Shown here: positions 33,657-40,816 of the stretch, piece by piece
How positions within the stretch are numbered: the stretch's first letter is position 1
Layout: each line of letters begins with the position of its first letter
NCBI GenBank assembly: GCA_963665405.2
Contig: OY762261.2
Coordinates: 372,001 to 436,000 of the forward strand
DNA from: G963665405 sp963665405
Lineage (GTDB): Bacteria; Chloroflexota; Dehalococcoidia; Lucifugimonadales; G963665405
DNA: 64,000 bases
Direction of reading: 5' to 3'
Program-made: the position numbers and the translations under genes
The notes under the pieces: model-generated
Database searches by the model: none
What the model saw: the letters and a program-made list of their open reading frames with translations, nothing else
What the model was told of the DNA's origin: nothing

Positions 33657-35017
33657 AGCTCTTCAACACCCTCTCGGGAACCCTCGAACCCTTCTCTCCC
33701 GACCACGATCCGGTGACGATGTACGTGTGCGGCATAACGCCGTACGCCGCGTCTCATGTCGGTCACGCGATGAGCGCGGTCGTCTTCGACGTTGTACGGC
33801 GCTACCTCGAGTTCAAGGGCTACGGCGTCAGGCACGTCCAGAACTTCACCGACATCGACGACAAGATGATCGACGCCGCGGCTCGGTCCGGAGTCTCGAT
33901 CTCGGACCTGGCCGAGTCGAACATTCGAGCCTTCCTGGAAGAAATGGACGCCCTGAACGTCCTGCGGGCTCACGTCTACCCGCGCGCGACCGGCGAAATT
34001 CCGAGGATCCTGGAGATGATCGGCGGGCTGGTGGACGATGGATACGCGTATCCGGCCGACGGCGACGTCTACTTCCGGGTCAGGAAGGACCCGGATTATG
34101 GCAAGCTGAGCCACCGGACGCTGGACGGGATGAGGGCAGGCGCCAGGGTCGAGGTCAACGAGCGCAAAGAGGACGCGATGGACTTCGCCCTGTGGAAGGG
34201 CCGGAAGCCCGGTGAACCCCACTGGGACAGCCCCTGGGGGTCTGGACGGCCTGGCTGGCACATCGAGTGCAGCGCCATGTCGCTGGCGTATCTGGGGGAG
34301 ACGCTGGACATCCACGGCGGCGGGCAGGATCTGGTGTTCCCCCATCACGAAAACGAGGTCGCGCAGTCGGAGTCGTACACCAAGAAGCAGCCGTTCGCGA
34401 GGTTCTGGCTGCACAACGGACTGCTCCGGCTGGGCGACGGCAAGATGAGCAAGTCCGTGGGCAACATCGTCTCGGTCCGGGAGGCGCTGGAGCGCCACTC
34501 TGCCGACGCTCTGCGCCTCTTCTTCCTCTCGTCCCACTACCGCGCGCCACTGAGCTACACCGACGATGGCGTCGTGGCCCAGGAGAGAGGAGCCGAGCGC
34601 CTTCGCGTTGCCCTGGAGACGGCCGGAGTGGACGGCGACGGCGAGCCGCTCGATCCGGCTCCGCACCGCGGCCGCTTTCTCGCCGCGATGGACGACGACC
34701 TGAACACGCCCAGGGCGATCGCGGCCCTGTTCGACCTTGCACACGACATCAACCGGTGCCGGGAGCAGGGACGCGCCACCTCCCAGGGTCGGGAGACTCT
34801 CAGGGAGCTGGCCGGCGTTCTCGGCCTGACCCTAAAGCCCCCGGAGACTGGATTCGCCGGTGCGCCCTTCATCGACCTCCTAATCGAAACCAGGAAACGG
34901 CTCCGGGAGGCCAAACAGTTCGACCTGGCGGACCGGATCCGTGAGGAGCTTGCCGACCTGGGGATCGTCCTGGAGGACTCGGCCGGCGGCACCACGTGGA
35001 AGCCGAAGGTCTCCTGA
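33653..35017 (+). CDS. cysS: Cysteinyl-tRNA synthetase
   Basis: Charges tRNA(Cys). The HIGH-type motif is SHVGHAMS near residues 35-42, the KMSKS motif is intact in GKMSKSVGN, and HIECSAMS plus FPHHENE provide zinc ligands. The C-terminal helical anticodon-binding part (LDPAPHRGRFLAAMDDDLN onward) is present, so the 454-residue protein is a full CysRS. The first motif reads MYVCGITPYAASHVGH; CGIT rather than the common CGPT is shared with the related mycothiol ligase MshC. The full length and DALR-type domain argue for CysS. It overlaps ispF by 4 nt. Confidence 0.93.
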   Translation: MKLFNTLSGTLEPFSPDHDPVTMYVCGITPYAASHVGHAMSAVVFDVVRRYLEFKGYGVRHVQNFTDIDDKMIDAAARSGVSISDLAESNIRAFLEEMDALNVLRAHVYPRATGEIPRILEMIGGLVDDGYAYPADGDVYFRVRKDPDYGKLSHRTLDGMRAGARVEVNERKEDAMDFALWKGRKPGEPHWDSPWGSGRPGWHIECSAMSLAYLGETLDIHGGGQDLVFPHHENEVAQSESYTKKQPFARFWLHNGLLRLGDGKMSKSVGNIVSVREALERHSADALRLFFLSSHYRAPLSYTDDGVVAQERGAERLRVALETAGVDGDGEPLDPAPHRGRFLAAMDDDLNTPRAIAALFDLAHDINRCREQGRATSQGRETLRELAGVLGLTLKPPETGFAGAPFIDLLIETRKRLREAKQFDLADRIREELADLGIVLEDSAGGTTWKPKVS

Positions 35018-35084
35018 AGACGCCGGTCCGCCGGCCCGTCATGAAGCGCACCCCTCTCATCGCCTCCCGGCTGCCGACGACCCG

Positions 35085-36509
35085 ATGAGCATCGGCCTGG
35101 CGTCCGACCTGCGCCGCCTGCTGGGCCCTGGGGCGGTCTCGACCGAGCCGGACGATCTCGAACGCTATTCGGGCGACGCGCTGGGCCCGTTCAGAGCCTT
35201 CCGGGCCGGTCTCCTGCTCGCCGCCCGCCCGGCGGCGGTGGCGTGGCCCACCTCGACCGAAGACGTATCGAGGGTTCTGGCGTATGCCGACCGCCAGCGC
35301 GTCCCGGTGGTCCCCTACGGCGGAGGCACTGGCGTCATGGGGGCCGCGACCCCGGTCGACCGCTGCATCTTGCTCAATCTGCAGAGGATGGCCTCTTTGA
35401 TCTCCGTCAGCCGGGAGGACCGCACGGCTCGGGTCCAGGCGGGAGCGCTGCTGGAGGAGGTCAACACGGCCTCGAAGCGAGAAGGGATGCGGCTGGGCCA
35501 CGACCCGTGGAGCCGGCCCATCGCTACAGTCGGCGGAGCGATATCGACCGACGGCGTCGGCTATACGGCGTCCAGGTTCAGCTCGATGGGAGACCAGGTG
35601 CTGGGGCTCGAAGCGGTCCTGCCCGGCGGAGAGGTTGTCCGGTCCAGAGGCGTGCCGAAGCCGTCGTCGGGCCCTTCATTGAACCACCTGTTCATTGGAT
35701 CCGAGGGAACCCTCGGCATCGTCACGGAGGCGACGCTCCAGGTGTTCCCGCGGCCCGAGACGAGGCTGCTCAGCTCGACTGTGTTTCCGGAGTTCGAGGC
35801 CGGCTTCCGGGCCGTCGCCGCGCTCCAGGCGGAGGGCGTTCGCCCCACCGTGGTGGACTATGGGGACGAGTGCTGGCCAGGCTCCACGGACGAGACCCGC
35901 CCGGCAACGTTGTACCTATCGTTCGAGGGACTTCCCGATGAGGCGGAGGCTCAGGAGCGTCGCGCCAGGGAGATATGCCTCCGGTTCGAGGGCCGGGAGG
36001 GAGACCGGGCCGATGCCGTCGACTACTGGAAGACGCGGCACGCCTCGGGCGAGAACTACAAACGCGAGGTTCTGGAGAGCCTCAGTCCCGCGGAGGAGCG
36101 CAGGCGGCGCTCGGCCTACCGGATGGACTACCTGCACGTCGCCCTTCCCGTCTCGAAGGTACTCGAGTACCGCCGGCGCTGCCAGGGCCTGCTGTCGTCT
36201 CGCCGGATTCTGGTGAAGGAGTGGTCCCTCTGGGGCAGGCCGGAGTACTTCTCGTTCCTGATGGTCGAGGAGGATGACGCCGGCGAGGAGACCTCGGCGG
36301 TCATGGGAGACGTGGTCGACCAGGTGCTGTCGCTCGCGCTGGACTTGGGCGGCACGATGGAGTACTGCCATGGGGTGGGGATCAAGCTGGGTCACCTTCT
36401 GGGCCGGGAGCTGGGCGCCGCGGACAGGGTGATGGGCAGGATCAAAGACGCGCTCGACCCACACCGGATTCTCAATCCCGGGAAACTTGAGGGGCACTCT
36501 GGCGTATAA
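35085..36509 (+). CDS. FAD-linked oxidase (GlcD/alkylglycerone-phosphate synthase type)
   Basis: Flavoenzyme with a PCMH-type FAD-binding domain followed by an FAD-linked oxidase C-terminal domain. VVPYGGGTGVMGAATP, ISTDGVGYTASRFSSMGDQV and LFIGSEGTLGIVTEATLQVF are the FAD-binding blocks. CHGVGIKLGHL and the ending HRILNPGKLEG are typical of glycolate oxidase, D-lactate dehydrogenase and alkyldihydroxyacetone-phosphate synthase relatives. I use ATG 35085 (474 residues) since upstream residues in the same frame overlap cysS and are not conserved-looking. It lies 67 nt after cysS. The exact substrate is not clear. Confidence 0.85.
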   Translation: MSIGLASDLRRLLGPGAVSTEPDDLERYSGDALGPFRAFRAGLLLAARPAAVAWPTSTEDVSRVLAYADRQRVPVVPYGGGTGVMGAATPVDRCILLNLQRMASLISVSREDRTARVQAGALLEEVNTASKREGMRLGHDPWSRPIATVGGAISTDGVGYTASRFSSMGDQVLGLEAVLPGGEVVRSRGVPKPSSGPSLNHLFIGSEGTLGIVTEATLQVFPRPETRLLSSTVFPEFEAGFRAVAALQAEGVRPTVVDYGDECWPGSTDETRPATLYLSFEGLPDEAEAQERRAREICLRFEGREGDRADAVDYWKTRHASGENYKREVLESLSPAEERRRRSAYRMDYLHVALPVSKVLEYRRRCQGLLSSRRILVKEWSLWGRPEYFSFLMVEEDDAGEETSAVMGDVVDQVLSLALDLGGTMEYCHGVGIKLGHLLGRELGAADRVMGRIKDALDPHRILNPGKLEGHSGV

Positions 36510-36510
36510 T
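36505..36510 (+). promoter_or_regulatory. Possible -10 box for the YbjQ-family gene
   Basis: A perfect TATAAT overlaps the stop codon of the oxidase gene, 41 nt before the next start. A GAAACT at 36482-36487 with 17-nt spacing is only a weak -35 match, so this is tentative. Confidence 0.3.
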
Positions 36511-36551
36511 GTTCCGGGCCGCCGCCAAACGGCGCCCACGCGAGGTGTAGG

Positions 36552-36776
36552 ATGATCATCGCCACGACGGACGCGATCGAAGGCAAACGGGTTGTCGAGA
36601 CCCTGGGACTGGTCTCCGGGGGCTACGATTTCGAGAAGGACGAGGCCCTTGAGATCATGTCGGCGAACGCGGAGAAGATGGGCGCAAACGCCGTCGTCGG
36701 CCTCAGATTCGTGGTCAGGGAGATCAACGGCATCGCCGAGCTGATGCCCTACGGCACCGCCGTCCGCATCAAATAG
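36552..36776 (+). CDS. YbjQ-family putative heavy-metal-binding protein
   Basis: A 74-residue protein of the YbjQ/UPF0145 (DUF74) family. TTDAIEGKRVVETLGLVSG is the family N-terminal signature and SANAEKMGANAVVGLRF the conserved helix-strand. The fold forms pentamers in solved members; the heavy-metal-binding label comes from the family annotation rather than biochemical proof. GTGTAGG precedes the ATG by 1-5 nt. It is convergent with the selenoprotein gene downstream, 11 nt away. Confidence 0.88.
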   Translation: MIIATTDAIEGKRVVETLGLVSGGYDFEKDEALEIMSANAEKMGANAVVGLRFVVREINGIAELMPYGTAVRIK

Positions 36777-36787
36777 TTTCTAGAAGG

Positions 36788-37573
36788 CTATTCGAGCCCC
36801 TTGAGTCTCGGGGGCGTGACCTCACCGGTGCTTTGCCTCTTCTCCCACCAGTCCCGCAGGGGTCGGGCCGACGCCTCTCCGCCCCACGACGCGGTCGCGG
36901 CGATGAACTCCTCCACCGACCTGGGCCCGGCCTCCACCAATCCCTCCATGAAGGCGATCGGGTCGTTGGGCCGCTGCGGGAGCCATTCGGCGTAGAACGG
37001 GGTGAGCCGGGTACCGCTCCGCCGCTGCTTGCGCTCACGCACGATCTGGTCCAGCACGATGCGGATGTTTTCAGGGTCCGTCCAGTCCGCACGGTACAGA
37101 ATCCGTCCTCCGGCGGCCAGCACATAGGACATGTTGGGCAGGGTCCCGTATGCACGGTGGACGGGCCCGTCGAGGTTGTCGACAAGCATCGTCCGCCTGA
37201 TCTTCCAGCGGGTCACCATGGCGCGCGCGTGGTCGAGCTTCTGCTGGAAGGTCTCGTGGTGAGGAAGCTTCTCCCCCGGGTGAGCCTCACGCGTATACAC
37301 GAATACGAACCTGATCCCGGCCGGCGCGTACTCGTCGGCCATCGCCTCCAGGGCCGGCGCCGCCAGCCCGCAGTACGGTCAGCTGATCGAGCCGAACTCG
37401 ACGACCAGCGGGGCTGTACGCCACAGCTCCGACAGCCTGACCCGGCGGCCGTCGCCGGCGTCGGTCAGCTCGCCGTCGGGCGCGGCGTCGCCGGCCGTGA
37501 ACAGCCTCGGAAACATCGAGAACGGGTCGATGTCCTCCTGAGGCGGGAAACTCGGGTAGTTGTAGCCGTCCAT
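36788..37573 (-). CDS. Deiodinase/thioredoxin-like selenoprotein (in-frame TGA as Sec65)
   Basis: Reading from ATG 37573 (AAGGAG 6 nt upstream) the frame runs 64 codons to a TGA at 37379-37381 and continues in the same frame for 196 more codons to 36788. The residues around the TGA read VVEFGSIS-U-PYCGLAAPALE, a thioredoxin-fold active site with U-x-x-C spacing. Downstream FVYTREAHPGEK, LVDNLDGPVHRAYGTLPN and GRILYRADWTDPENI match iodothyronine deiodinase-like redoxins. The total is 261 residues with an alpha-helical C-terminal extension. The TGA is followed 9 nt later by a GC-rich hairpin (37351-37369). An ordinary annotation would split or truncate this gene. Confidence 0.85.
37351..37369 (-). 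promoter_or_regulatory. SECIS-like hairpin of the deiodinase-like gene
   Basis: In mRNA sense GGGCUGG and CCGGCCC pair around loop CGGCG, starting 9 nt after the UGA; the loop is about 17 nt from the UGA and contains GG. This is the distance expected of bacterial SECIS elements recognised by SelB. Confidence 0.6.
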
Positions 37574-37619
37574 GGGCTGCTCCTTTTCCTGTTCGATCGC
37601 ATCGAATATCCTAGGGGCG

Positions 37620-37745
37620 CGTCAAAAATCCTTTCCGACCATCCCCCTGGCCCCCCTTCCTGGCCAGGAAGGGGGGAGAAACGATATCTGAGGGACACCC
37701 TCGGACTCCCGGCAGAAAGGCACAGCCCCACTGCACACCCCATGC
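37620..37745 (-). repeat. Family A repeat, reversed copy
   Basis: Lies in the 347-nt gap between the two selenoprotein genes. In plus orientation it shows CCTTTCCGACCATCCCCC, the CCTGGCCAGG-centred palindrome, ATCTGAGGGACACCCTC, CTCCCGGCA and CTGCACACCCCATG, the reverse complement of the repeat at 28631-28770. The remaining gap (37746-37920) is AT-richer and likely carries the promoter of the next gene; TACAAT at about 37868 is a candidate -10. Confidence 0.75.
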
Positions 37746-37920
37746 TCTTGTCATTCCAACGCCAGACCGTTCACCCGCCACGGGCGGACTCAAGGCGCTA
37801 CGAACAACAAATCTCAAAACACTCCCAGGCTTCCGTACGACGACATCGGCCCGCCGTCCAGATCGCGTACAATTTGATAATGAAGATGCTAACACGACTC
37901 GTTGACTCTAAGGGGGCCCC

Positions 37921-38229
37921 ATGGAGCTGACGATCAGCGACGAAGCGGTGGAGTTCCTCGGCCGACGCGGCAACGCGATGGCCCTGGACTACATCCCCCC
38001 GCTGGGCTGAGGGGGCAAGGCGCAGGTGTCGGTCGACACCTACATGGGAGCGGGAAAGAGCACCAGGGGCTATCTGGTGATGCGCGAGAGGGACGTGCGG
38101 GTCCTGGTCGCGGGCGTTCTTTCGACCAGCGCCGCCAGGGCCAACATTACGTTGAAGCGCTTCCTGATCTGGAAGTCCATCGCGGTCGAATTAGAGCCGA
38201 TCGGCGACCACTTCCACAGCCCTACCTGA
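37921..38229 (+). CDS. HesB-like small selenoprotein (in-frame TGA as Sec30)
   Basis: From ATG 37921 (AAGGGGG upstream) the frame reads MELTISDEAVEFLGRRG, then ALDYIPPLG, a TGA at 38008-38010, then GGKAQVSVDTYMG and on to a TGA stop at 38229. That is 102 residues with Sec at position 30. The start pattern (LTISDEAVEFL) is that of HesB/IscA-like proteins, and Sec within a G-U-G-G loop fits the HesB-like or CC/Se-motif selenoprotein group. A hairpin GGUGUC-GGUC-GACACC begins 14 nt after the UGA. The gene converges on the SAM hydroxide adenosyltransferase gene with 5 nt between. Confidence 0.82.
38025..38040 (+). promoter_or_regulatory. SECIS-like hairpin of the HesB-like gene
   Basis: GGUGUC (38025-38030) and GACACC (38035-38040) form a perfect 6-bp stem capped by the tetraloop GGUC, 20 nt after the UGA. 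The loop recalls the GGUCU apical loop bound by SelB in Escherichia coli formate dehydrogenase mRNA. Confidence 0.75.
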
Positions 38230-38234
38230 AGACA

Positions 38235-39104
38235 CTAGCCAGCCTGCCGGCTCCGGCGGGCACGAACCAGGACCTCGGACCCGGGCCCAGCTCCCAGCTC
38301 GGCCGCGGCGCTGCCGTCTCCGACGGCGATCTCCAGCCATCCGTGACTGCCGACGAGCACCGATAGACCAGGGCAAGAGGCGTAGGTCGCGCTGAGCCCC
38401 TCTATGCATCTGCCCGCGATCTCCACCTCGACGTCGTCTCCGGGGAGGTCCGGCGGCGATATGTTGGTCACGAGGTTGCCGAAGCGGTCGACGTGCACGA
38501 TGCGGCCGCGGATGCCCTCCCGGCCGGTCTCCGGCCGAAGAACGCTCAAGCACACGACCTCCCCCACCGGGTCTCCGAGCGACTCAGGCGGAACCCCTAC
38601 TGACAGATGGGCCGCGACGGGTGCGAATACGTCCCTCCCATGAAAGGTGCTGCTCACGGGGTGACGCCAGAACTCCGCCCGCGAGAGAGCGAACGCCGAG
38701 CATCCTTCGGGTACGGCAACGGTGATCGGTTTCCCGAAGGCATCTCGGTCCGCCCGGCTGGAATCCCTGTCGATGCCCTCCGATGCCTGCGCCAGCACCA
38801 CGTAGCTGAAGATCCCGTTGTCCGGCCCGGTAAAAACGCCTTCCGGGGTTACCAACACCAGGGCTCTGCGGGGAGTGCCGACACCGGGGTCCACGACGGC
38901 CAGGTGTACGGTCTCCGGACCGAAGTAGCGGCTCGCGGAGCCAAGGACGAACGCTCCGTGGAGTATCCGTTGGGGAGGGACCTGGTGCGAGACGTCCACG
39001 ATGGTCGCGTCCGGGTTTATTCCGAGGATCACACCCTTCATCGCCGCGACGTACCCGTCCTCGGTCCCGAAGTCGGTCGTCAGCGTGATGATCGCGCGTG
39101 CCAT
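38235..39104 (-). CDS. SAM hydroxide adenosyltransferase (DUF62 family)
   Basis: Member of the SAM-dependent halogenase/hydroxide adenosyltransferase fold, which hydrolyses SAM to adenosine and methionine. ITLTTDFGTEDGYVAAMKG, HLAVVDPGVGTPRRALV, FTGPDNGIFSY, STFHGRDVFAPVAAHL and HVDRFGNLVTNI are the family blocks. The Asp-Arg-His triad typical of hydroxide adenosyltransferases (rather than fluorinase/chlorinase) seems to be present. It is 289 residues. It is the last gene of the gatB-yvcK-secG operon on the minus strand, 46 nt after secG. Cellular role is unclear. Confidence 0.9.
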   Translation of the reverse strand: MARAIITLTTDFGTEDGYVAAMKGVILGINPDATIVDVSHQVPPQRILHGAFVLGSASRYFGPETVHLAVVDPGVGTPRRALVLVTPEGVFTGPDNGIFSYVVLAQASEGIDRDSSRADRDAFGKPITVAVPEGCSAFALSRAEFWRHPVSSTFHGRDVFAPVAAHLSVGVPPESLGDPVGEVVCLSVLRPETGREGIRGRIVHVDRFGNLVTNISPPDLPGDDVEVEIAGRCIEGLSATYASCPGLSVLVGSHGWLEIAVGDGSAAAELGAGPGSEVLVRARRSRQAG

Positions 39105-39150
39105 GTCGTCCTCGGTCAGGCGGGGGTCGCCGCGACAGCGACGGGGCGGG

Positions 39151-39366
39151 TCAGAAAACCCGGACGGAGATGATAGAGATCACGATGAAGACGCCCACAA
39201 GGGCCACCGTGAACTGGAATAGCATCTTTTCTACGCCTCGCCGGGTTCGGAACGAGGCCTCGGAGGAGCCGAACAGTCCGCCTCCCTGACCGCGGACCTG
39301 CATGAGGATCACCGTCACCAGCGTGACCGCTACGACGATCTGGACTATGTTCATTATGCTCTGCAC
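39151..39366 (-). CDS. secG: Protein translocase subunit SecG
   Basis: Small membrane component of the SecYEG translocon. The 71-residue protein has two helices (IMNIVQIVVAVTLVTVILMQ and LFQFTVALVGVFIVISII) joined by the Gly-rich loop VRGQGGGLFGSSEASFRTRRG, exactly the SecG layout. It lies between yvcK and the SAM hydroxide adenosyltransferase gene on the same strand; a degenerate family A repeat occupies the spacer upstream. Confidence 0.95.
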   Translation of the reverse strand: MQSIMNIVQIVVAVTLVTVILMQVRGQGGGLFGSSEASFRTRRGVEKMLFQFTVALVGVFIVISIISVRVF

Positions 39367-39404
39367 GTCGTGTCCTCGTGTGGTGCTGAAGAACCCTTCG
39401 ACCT

Positions 39405-39480
39405 TCCCGCCGGTCCGTACATTGCCGGGAAGGGGGGAGAAATCGCGTCTGAGGGGAAATCCTCAGGCCCTCGGCACCTA
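39405..39480 (-). repeat. Family A repeat, degenerate
   Basis: CCTTCGACCTTCCCGCC, GGGAAGGGGGGAGAAATCG, TCTGAGGGGAAATCCTCAG and CCTCGGCA follow the order of the family A repeat in reverse orientation, with the CCTGGCCAGG palindrome changed. It lies between yvcK and secG. Confidence 0.55.
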
Positions 39481-40812
39481 CAGTCTACTAGCCTGGACCA
39501 CCGACCTCAACTGTGTCCTGACACCACGTTTCCCCTGAAAGATGTCCATGACCGCCTTCGCCAGCCTCGCCGAGTCGTGCCTCACAGGATGCTCGGGATC
39601 GGTCAGGTCGGCGAGCTCCACGCGCACGTCCTCTATGAAGCGGCTGTCGAAGACGACCGGGATGCCCAGGAATTCGGAGCCCAGGGGTCTCGGGCGGTCG
39701 TTGGCGACGACCCAATCGACAATGTCGTGAGAGGTCTGCCGCCGTAGCGCCTCGACGTGGTCGGCGACCGTGTACCCGTCGGTCTCCCCCTTCTCTGTCG
39801 CGACGTTGCACACGTACACCGTGGGTGCGCCCGACTCGCGGACCGCGTCGGCGATTCCCGATACCAGAAGGTTCGGGAGGATGCTCGTGTACAGGCTGCC
39901 GGGTCCCACCACAATGATCTGAGCCCTCCTCAGGGCGTCGATCGCGGGGCCGTAGGCCTCGGCATCCGCAGGCTCGATGCTCAGAGTCTTGATCTGTCCC
40001 CCTCGAGCGGTGATAGTCGATTCTCCCGTGAGCACGGTTCCGTCGGTCAGGAGCGCCGACAGCTGTAGGTTGTCCAGTGTAGCGGGAAGTATCTGACCGC
40101 GAACGGCGAGCACCCGGCTGGACTCGTAGACCGCCCGTTCAAAGCTTCCGGTGACCTCGGTCAGCGCTGCGATGAACAGGTTCCCGAAGCTGTGCCCGTC
40201 CAGTCCCGTGCCCTTGCTGAACCGGTGCTGGAACAGCTCGGTCACCAGGGACTCGGACTCCGCCATCGCGACCAGGCAGTTCCTGAAGTCCCCGGGCGGC
40301 GGCAGACCCAGCTCCCTGCGAAGGCGGCCGGAGCTTCCACCGTCATCGGCCACCGTGACTATCGCGGAGATATGGTCCGAGTACTCCTTTAGCCCTCGAA
40401 GGAGGACCGCCAACCCCGTACCGCCGCCTATGACCACGATCCTGGGACCACGTCCCCTGGACCGGCGAACGTAGATCGACTCCGCCAGACTGTCCAGCCT
40501 GCCGGCGCCCAGCAGATGCGGCCCGACCGAGCGAGCGAGCCCGTAGAGCGACACGGCTATTGCCGTCAGCCCGACCGCCAGCAGCAATGCCCCTTCAAAA
40601 TGCGACGGGAGGAAATCGGGGAACGTGAGGGCGAACAGCTTCCGCAGCAAGAAGGCGAGCCCGAAGGCGCAGACGCCGATACCGAGGGCCCCTATGAGGA
40701 GCCATCGTTTCACGCCTATGCCGACGTAGAAGAATTTCAGAAGCGAGGCCCGTCTGAAGCCGTCGACGGGGTCCCCGTCCGAGGTCCCGTTCGTTGGCCG
40801 GAGGGGATTCAT
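39478..40812 (-). CDS. yvcK: YvcK family gluconeogenesis/morphogenesis factor
   Basis: CofD-like fold protein that binds UDP-sugars in Firmicutes and affects cell-wall synthesis and growth on gluconeogenic carbon. VVIGGGTGLAVLLRGLKEYS is the N-terminal glycine loop. IVTVADDGGSSGRLRRELG, PPGDFRNCLVAMA and KGTGLDGHSFGNLFIAAL are the family motifs. About 120 N-terminal residues precede the domain and include two or three membrane helices (WLLIGALGIGVCAFGLAFLL; GALLLAVGLTAIAVSLYGLA), so it is membrane-tethered. It is 444 residues and starts 4 nt after the gatB stop. Confidence 0.9.
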   Translation of the reverse strand: MNPLRPTNGTSDGDPVDGFRRASLLKFFYVGIGVKRWLLIGALGIGVCAFGLAFLLRKLFALTFPDFLPSHFEGALLLAVGLTAIAVSLYGLARSVGPHLLGAGRLDSLAESIYVRRSRGRGPRIVVIGGGTGLAVLLRGLKEYSDHISAIVTVADDGGSSGRLRRELGLPPPGDFRNCLVAMAESESLVTELFQHRFSKGTGLDGHSFGNLFIAALTEVTGSFERAVYESSRVLAVRGQILPATLDNLQLSALLTDGTVLTGESTITARGGQIKTLSIEPADAEAYGPAIDALRRAQIIVVGPGSLYTSILPNLLVSGIADAVRESGAPTVYVCNVATEKGETDGYTVADHVEALRRQTSHDIVDWVVANDRPRPLGSEFLGIPVVFDSRFIEDVRVELADLTDPEHPVRHDSARLAKAVMDIFQGKRGVRTQLRSVVQASRL

Positions 40813-40816
40813 CGGA

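Noticed and set aside
33653..35017. Mycothiol ligase MshC
   Set aside because: The CGIT motif is shared, but the protein has full CysRS length and a C-terminal tRNA-binding part, and no other mycothiol gene is present.
35041..35088. Fifteen-codon frame between cysS and the oxidase gene
   Set aside because: Too short and without a ribosome-binding site; no evidence for a leader peptide.
37379..38010. The two internal TGAs as pseudogene stops or as a TGA-sense genetic code
   Set aside because: TGA ends many intact genes here, so there is no code change. Both internal TGAs fall at redox-site positions followed by hairpins, and the downstream frames stay intact.
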